Below are positions 58,800 through 64,000 of a stretch of DNA of 64,000 nucleotides, in pieces. The position numbers and the translations under genes are program-made. Position 1 is the first letter of the stretch. Every line of letters begins with the position of its first letter. Source of the stretch: Acanthosepion lycidas (taxonomy: Eukaryota > Mollusca > Cephalopoda > Sepiida > Sepiidae); the NCBI GenBank assembly GCA_963932145.1, contig OZ010600.1, forward strand, positions 50,837,157-50,901,156, in the 5' to 3' direction. The notes below the pieces were generated by a model that made no database searches, was not told the origin of the DNA, and saw only the letters and a program-made list of their open reading frames with translations.

Positions 58800-60545
58800 T
58801 TTTTTTTATTATTATTATGTTATATTCTTGTCATTTTTTGTTTTTTAATCATTTCATCCCATGTAAGGCAGTAAAGCTACTAAGACAAGGAATTACTGAG
58901 TGTAGATAATGATTGATATTGCATTTAAAATTTTGAAGAGCAAAGTTAACTGGAATGCATTGAGCTGGAAGAGAGTTCCATAAGCAAGAAATACAAGTAA
59001 AGAAACTGTTAGCATAGAACTTATGGTTACATCTAGCCAATTCAACTGTAAACTGATGGGACCTCGTTGCTAATCTAGTGCTGCACTTAAATTCATATAG
59101 TCTAGGTACCATAGCAAAAATCTCATTCAAACAATAACCATGAAAGTACTTATAGAAAAGGCACAGGGAAGCTACATTACAAAAATGAGAAAGTGACTGA
59201 AGCTGAGACATCATGTCAGGACCAATAATGATTCTTCTTTAGATTTTATCAAAAATCTCTAAATATATAGCTGAAGCACCAGACCATATATGGAAGCAAT
59301 ATTCAAAGCCTAGATGAATGGTAAACTTATAGATATGTAAGATAGATTCTGAAGAGAAAAATTATCTAACATGACACAGGACTTTCTTAGCAGCAGACCT
59401 AGCAATGCATCCAATAGTCTTTGCACTTCATGTCAGCCAAGAGAAGGCATGAGTCACTCTTCTGGAATTTATTATCAGCTATGCTGGTGGAAGGCAGAAA
59501 GAGATCTCTCAGATGTTTAATAGAGAGCAGTTTTGTTTTGGACACGTTATAATTAACAAGCTATTCCTTGTTCCAGTTAGCAACAGACTGTAGGTTGTTT
59601 TGGAAATCAGATGCCAATTTGACCATTTCAAACTGATCAGATTTACTATCAACACAGGAGTAAATGGTTGTCATCAGCATAGATACCAAGTTGAGGAAGG
59701 TCATTGATGAAAATTAAGTAGGTTCAAGGATAGAACTGTAGGGAACACTTGCATTGGTACAAAAAGGTCTAGAAGAGTGGCCATTCAAGACGACTTTCAT
59801 TTCTCAATTTGATAAAGACCTAATCAGTTCAAAAATTTGTCCAGAGATATTATTGTAACCTTTCAACTTGAGAAAATGACTGGTACATCAAACACAGTCA
59901 AATGCTTTTGAGATGTCCCAAGCAACAGCCCAAGCTACACCATTCTTATCTAAATCGTGATAGACTCTTTCAGCAATAATTGTTAATACATCAGCAGTAG
60001 ACCTAGAGAAGCAAAAGCCATATTGTTTGTCTGAAGTGAAATGCTTAACCAGCAGAGTTGATTAGGGTCTTTAGTAGTTTGCCAAAAAGAAGTAGAAGGC
60101 TAATAAACTGATAGAAGAATCACTGTTCCCCTGAGTTCTTAGAGACTGGGACAACAGATTAGGATTTCCAATAAGCAGAAAAACAACAGGCAATGCAGAA
60201 TTTATTGTGCAATTTAGAGAGAACAAGAGTTTGTTCAGGAGCAAATTTCTTAAGGGCTATTATAGGGAAAACATCAGGTTCACATGCTTTGTGAGGATCC
60301 AGATTAGAGATGATAGCAGAAACCATAGAAGGAGTTATATGCTAGACTTGGTTCTAAGTGGAAAGTCAGACAAGGATACTCCAAATAAGTAAAGAGTACA
60401 GTTTGAAGAGAATTTATGGGCAAAACATTCAGCTTTATCAGGAAATGTTAACACACAAAATTGATTGCAGAGAGGAGAAATAGAAAACTTATTCTTATTT
60501 AATACACTATTAGAGCTGCCAGTCATCATGAGAGCCAAAGTTGTT
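58800..60545 (-). mobile_element. LINE family A, longest copy (most of the RT domain)
   Basis: About 1.7 kb on the minus strand. RT motif A appears as VAWAVAWDISKAFDCV (near 59945-59895) and motif C as LGIYADDNHLLLC (YADD codons at 59682-59671). Downstream frames give LVNYNVSKTKLLSIKHLRDL and the intact C-terminal frame 59214-58849 (LFYKYFHGYCLNEIF, SFFTCISCLWNSLPAQCI, KCNINHYLHSV) ending in a stop. Catalytic Asp pairs are retained but stops and shifts separate the segments. 5'-truncated. Confidence 0.9.
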
Positions 60546-60592
60546 AAACAAAATTAAAACTATGAAAGAAGGCAATTGTTTGACGATTTATA

Positions 60593-60671
60593 TTAGGTTG
60601 GTGCAAAAATAATGACGTTTTTTGACGTATTTTTAACGTCAAAAAACGTCATTATTTTTGCACCAACCTAA
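60593..60671. mobile_element. 79-bp palindromic mariner MITE (MADE1-like), copy 2
   Basis: Begins TTAGGTTGGTGCAAAAATAA and ends with its reverse complement, flanked by TA. The arms pair essentially perfectly, with only a short AT loop (ACGTATTTTTAACGT centre). Same terminal repeat as 4132-4211. Confidence 0.93.
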
Positions 60672-60689
60672 TATAATGAAGTTTATGAT

Positions 60690-61140
60690 CCTTATTCTTC
60701 TTCTCTATGCCGTATCCCTTCAGCACATTTGCGATCATGGCGCTCCACAATTTTGTGTCCTTTGTAGCTCTTAGTTAATTTTGTCTTTTTGTTATCTCTC
60801 TTAAACCTTGTTCCACCATCCATTTACTGAAGGTCACTAGGTAGGTTATGCATTATTTACCTTTGTCTCTCTTGCTTTTAATCTGTCTTGTGAGTATAAA
60901 ATTTTCAAAGCCTTCTTTCCTCAGTATGTGCCCTAGAAATTTCAACTATCTCTTCCTGATGTTAAGTAGAAGTCTCCTTGTCATTGCTCACAGGTTTGGT
61001 CCATGGTATTCTCAGCATCCTTCTGTAGAACCACATTTCTGTTGTTTCAAGTCTCCTCTTCATCTGTACGGAGATTGTCCAGCATTCACTGTCATAAAGG
61101 GAGGACTGATATTAAATAACAGTTCAATACTTTTTTTCTT
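60690..61140 (-). mobile_element. LINE family B, 3' terminal fragment
   Basis: ATGGCGCTCCACAATTTTGT, CTTTGTAGCTCTTAGTTAAT and CCACATTTCTGTTGTTTCAA follow the same order as 58.28-58.72 kb. Minus-strand LINE C-terminus, broken frames. Confidence 0.82.
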
Positions 61141-61650
61141 TGTGATGAGCAACATATAAATTATACCATTTTTATATGGCCAAATGTTGGAGAAAATATA
61201 AAAAGATATATCTGGTCTACAGACTTAGATATGTGCAAAAACATAGCATGGCCCATTTTACCAAGCAATGGACACTGGTTTTAATAAATGGCTGAACTCA
61301 GTTAAATTATTGCTTATTTCAAGAGTTTTGTTTTTCTGTTGGAATGATATAGTCTTTGATTTGATGAAAAGCCTTTAAGGATTTAGTTGGGTGATAAAGT
61401 TGACATTATGGGCAAAAGTCGACCTTTGTATAAATGTTGATGAGATTTTTATGAGAAAGAAATGTCAAATCCTAACAAAGACAAATAAAAACGTTCCATG
61501 GACTGAATTTCTTTTAAGCTTTATTTATTGAATATTAGGTGTGTCTACTTTATGACTCATAGTGGCAGATGGGAGCATTGGACCATTTTTACATTTTATA
61601 TTTAATTTCTCATTGTACCTTTTATAGCTATATTTTGGAATTTGATTGAT
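61141..61650. other. Unannotated intronic stretch
   Basis: AT-rich; no recognised feature. Confidence 0.45.
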
Positions 61651-61651
<1 letters not shown>

Positions 61652-61732
<81 letters not shown>

Positions 61733-61734
61733 GA
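61652..61734. repeat. (TA)n(CA)n microsatellite
   Basis: About 33 TA units followed by about 7 CA units. Confidence 0.97.
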
Positions 61735-62785
61735 TAGACCAGCTGACATTGTAGGCATAGAAATCAAAACCAAATCTACATTTGATCTATCTTTAATCTC
61801 AAGTAATCTTTCCCTACACATATAGCAAATTTTAAACAATATATACACAAGAGAGATGACTCTTTTTCACTCCATGTAGAGTATAGGGTCATATCTTCAT
61901 GCTAACGTGTTCCTGAATTTTCTATAGCATTGTCGGCTCTTTATGGGGTGTGGAGTTGCCAGTCATAAGCCTGGCACAAAGGGATGAGGAAATGTTCTTT
62001 CCTGACACATTTCTCACAGTCAGTAATACAATGATTAAACATTTTTTTTTAAACTTGTGTAATGAAGTGCAGAGTGTGTTGGGGTATTTGTGTGGAATAG
62101 TCGGTACGTTTCATGGCTCTTAGGTCATTCTTTTTAGTCTGGTGATCACTTTTTAGCCCTTCCTTGTGCATCTGTATATATGTGTATATGTATGTATGTC
62201 ATGAAAAGGCCACCATTAATAAGGCTTTTCTTCCATTCAAGGTATATGTAAATATTGGTACAACAAATCAACTCTAAGTATTTATTCATCCACCCATGCT
62301 CTGACACACAAAACCATTTTTAAACCTGGAAACTCACACACAGTTTCATGTAAGTTATATGCAATTATGAGGTGTTGCCTGGAAGATAGATCCCCAGAAA
62401 CTACGTATCAGTTAATTATGCCTCTAATCTGAAGATGAGAAAAGTGTCTTAAACTCACTCTTTATCCCTTGGAATATAAAATTGGACTTTGTTAAAATTG
62501 TCAATTGGATGCTGGAATAACAGCATTTTACTGCTTGTGAAGGGACAGTCATTATGGAAGAGTGATTTGTTCAAGTATTTGCTCACTCACTCTCTTCTGT
62601 CAACCACTGTGGTATACCATTGACAAGATTCGTTAAGATATCTGGTGCTAGGACTGATTGATTGATTAATTTTTTTTTTTATGGCTTTGTATGTTGTTTA
62701 AAACCAAAACATTGTTGATTCTAAGAATGATTCTTTTTTTGTTAGTGAATACTGTATGAACAATCTTTCCTGAATAATGATTTAC
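61735..62785. other. Unannotated intronic stretch
   Basis: Only recognised item is GTTGCCTGGAAGATAGATCC near 62373, shared with 8.09 kb. No gene seen. Confidence 0.45.
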
Positions 62786-62789
62786 CCAG

Positions 62790-62948
62790 GTACAAGCCCT
62801 ATTATTTAATCCATAGCTGGAAAGTGGAGATGAATTTATACATTTTGGAAGGGTATTTATGCATAAGTGAGGCAATGTACCCGATTGGTATTTGAATCTC
62901 TGATTTTTCATTCTTAGCCACTATCAATTACAGCACCTGCACATCTTC
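62790..62948 (-). mobile_element. tRNA-headed SINE, family D
   Basis: Minus strand GATGTGCAGGTGCTGTAATT, GATAGTGGCTAAGAATG and AAATCAGAGATTCAAATACC, tail ACTTATGCATAAATACCC. Diverged. Confidence 0.7.
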
Positions 62949-63065
62949 TGGTGCTAGAACATTGCAGGGTGATAAGGATTCATGCCTTTTCTCAGAGCAT
63001 TAGTGCAGAGTGAGTACAAATAACCTCAGGCTAAATATGAAATTTGTCGATTTCATTTTCTCTGC
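62949..63065 (-). mobile_element. tRNA-headed SINE, family D (partial)
   Basis: Adjacent second copy in the same orientation, with GCACTAATGCTCTGAGAAAA and GGCATGAATCCTTATC on the minus strand. Confidence 0.55.
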
Positions 63066-63284
63066 TGAAAAATTATCCTACCCAGTTTTAAAGATGGTGC
63101 AGCCATTGGAATGATATTTTTAATTACTCATATTTTACATCGTTTGATTAATAAATCTTCTTCTTACAGGACCTTTTAGATGATACCTGTTGTTTTACTG
63201 ATGACAAGATGATTAAATCTCAAGTTTAAATCTTTTGTTCATTTGAAATACAACATTTAGTAGAAAATATATTCAGTTGAAATA

Positions 63285-63965
63285 CAGCAGTCATAAAAAT
63301 AGGTACTCACAAAATTTTTTTTAAAAAAAGAGCATACCATGATGAAAAAGGACCACAAACTTGATAACATCAAAGTTTTATCGTCAAAATGTTTGTTATT
63401 ATTAAGAGAAAAGACCAAAGTATTTTTTGATTATTTTAAATTTCTTAATTCTTTCTAGCACGTTTGAAATTTTGGTTAAAAATCTTGTTTTTCTTGCATC
63501 AGTGAGTGGACCAAAGATTATTATAGGAATTTTTAGTGTCTTTTATGGTGTTAAAAAAACATTGTTTTGGAAATTCTTGCAAAAATCAAATAATTGTCGG
63601 ATTTTAATAAAATTTTCAGAACTTATCCACAAATGAATGAACTTTTTTTTAAATTTTTTTTCGGTAGAAATTTTTTTTTTTTTTTTTTTTTTTTTCATCT
63701 GTTAGCTCCACTTACTTAGTTTTATGAAATTTTGAGAAATTAAAATTTCAGCCTCTTCATATTTATATTAGTTAAAAGCAGAACTCCTTGGAGAATTTAA
63801 ATCCTCAATTTGTTTTGGTTAAACAGAAACACCATTTACAGAAAATCTGTTTTGAATCATAAAATTAAAATATAAATGTGCTGATTTTTGGGCAACCACA
63901 CTCAACATTATCAGAAAATAAGAGCGATAACTATAGTAAATTTAGAGCCAACATATATAAATTCA
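63285..63965 (+). repeat. Repeat family G, long inverted-repeat arm 2
   Basis: Pairs with 54780-55710 in opposite orientation, 7.6 kb apart. Landmarks: GAGCATACCATGATGAAAAA, GTTATTATTAAGAGAAAAGA, GTTTTTCTTGCATCAG, AATAATTGTCGGATTTTAAT, CTTATCCACAAATGAATGAA, CTGATTTTTG, CAACATTATCAGAAAATAAG. The last few tens of bases reach the window edge. Confidence 0.85.
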
Positions 63966-64000
63966 ATAAAATATTAGATTATGGAGAATATTTTTCTAAA

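Overview
This is a 64 kb piece of an animal nuclear genome. It is AT-rich, dense in (TA)n, (GT)n and (GATA)n microsatellites, and crowded with degraded transposons of many classes (LINEs, a Ty3/gypsy element, mariner/Tc1, Helitrons, MITEs, tRNA-headed SINEs). There are no bacterial-style operons and almost no host coding sequence. The TE mix, microsatellite style and very long introns suggest a lophotrochozoan, most likely a cephalopod mollusc; that is inference from composition, not proof.

Two host coding exons are convincing, both on the + strand and both from a RAB37/RAB26-type small GTPase gene. Exon 461-571 is a P-loop/switch I exon of the 'VGIGFT' type, which I recall from an alternative human RAB37 isoform. 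Exon 52075-52281 is a first coding exon with its own start codon, ending in the linker that precedes the P-loop in RAB26/37. It lies 51.5 kb downstream of the P-loop exon, so the two cannot follow each other in a linear transcript. The simplest model is two alternative 5' ends of one gene. An upstream promoter uses the 461-571 exon, an internal promoter near 52 kb uses its own first exon plus a canonical P-loop exon, and both join shared exons beyond 64 kb. Nearly the whole window would then be intron of the longer transcript.

Layout. 0.5 kb: alternative P-loop exon. 0.6-10 kb: intron with LINE, MITE and SINE copies and a 0.6 kb tandem duplication. 10.4-12.4 kb: two broken Tc1/mariner elements. 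13.7-17.4 kb: a dead Ty3/gypsy element on the minus strand. 18-26.6 kb: Helitron pieces, tRNA-headed SINEs and a partly palindromic AT array. 27.8-30.5 kb: a GATA satellite split by a mariner element. 30.7-35.1 kb: a second composite Helitron, LINE and SINE copies. 37-45 kb: LINE copies, one interrupted by a complete Tc1 insertion. 45-50 kb: mixed repeats. About 50.1-56.5 kb: a TE-poor island around the 52 kb exon. 57-64 kb: LINE copies, MITEs, and one arm of a large inverted repeat whose partner lies at 54.8-55.7 kb.

All transposon reading frames I examined are broken by stops or frameshifts. LINE family A, the gypsy element and the mariner elements lie mostly antisense to the host gene.
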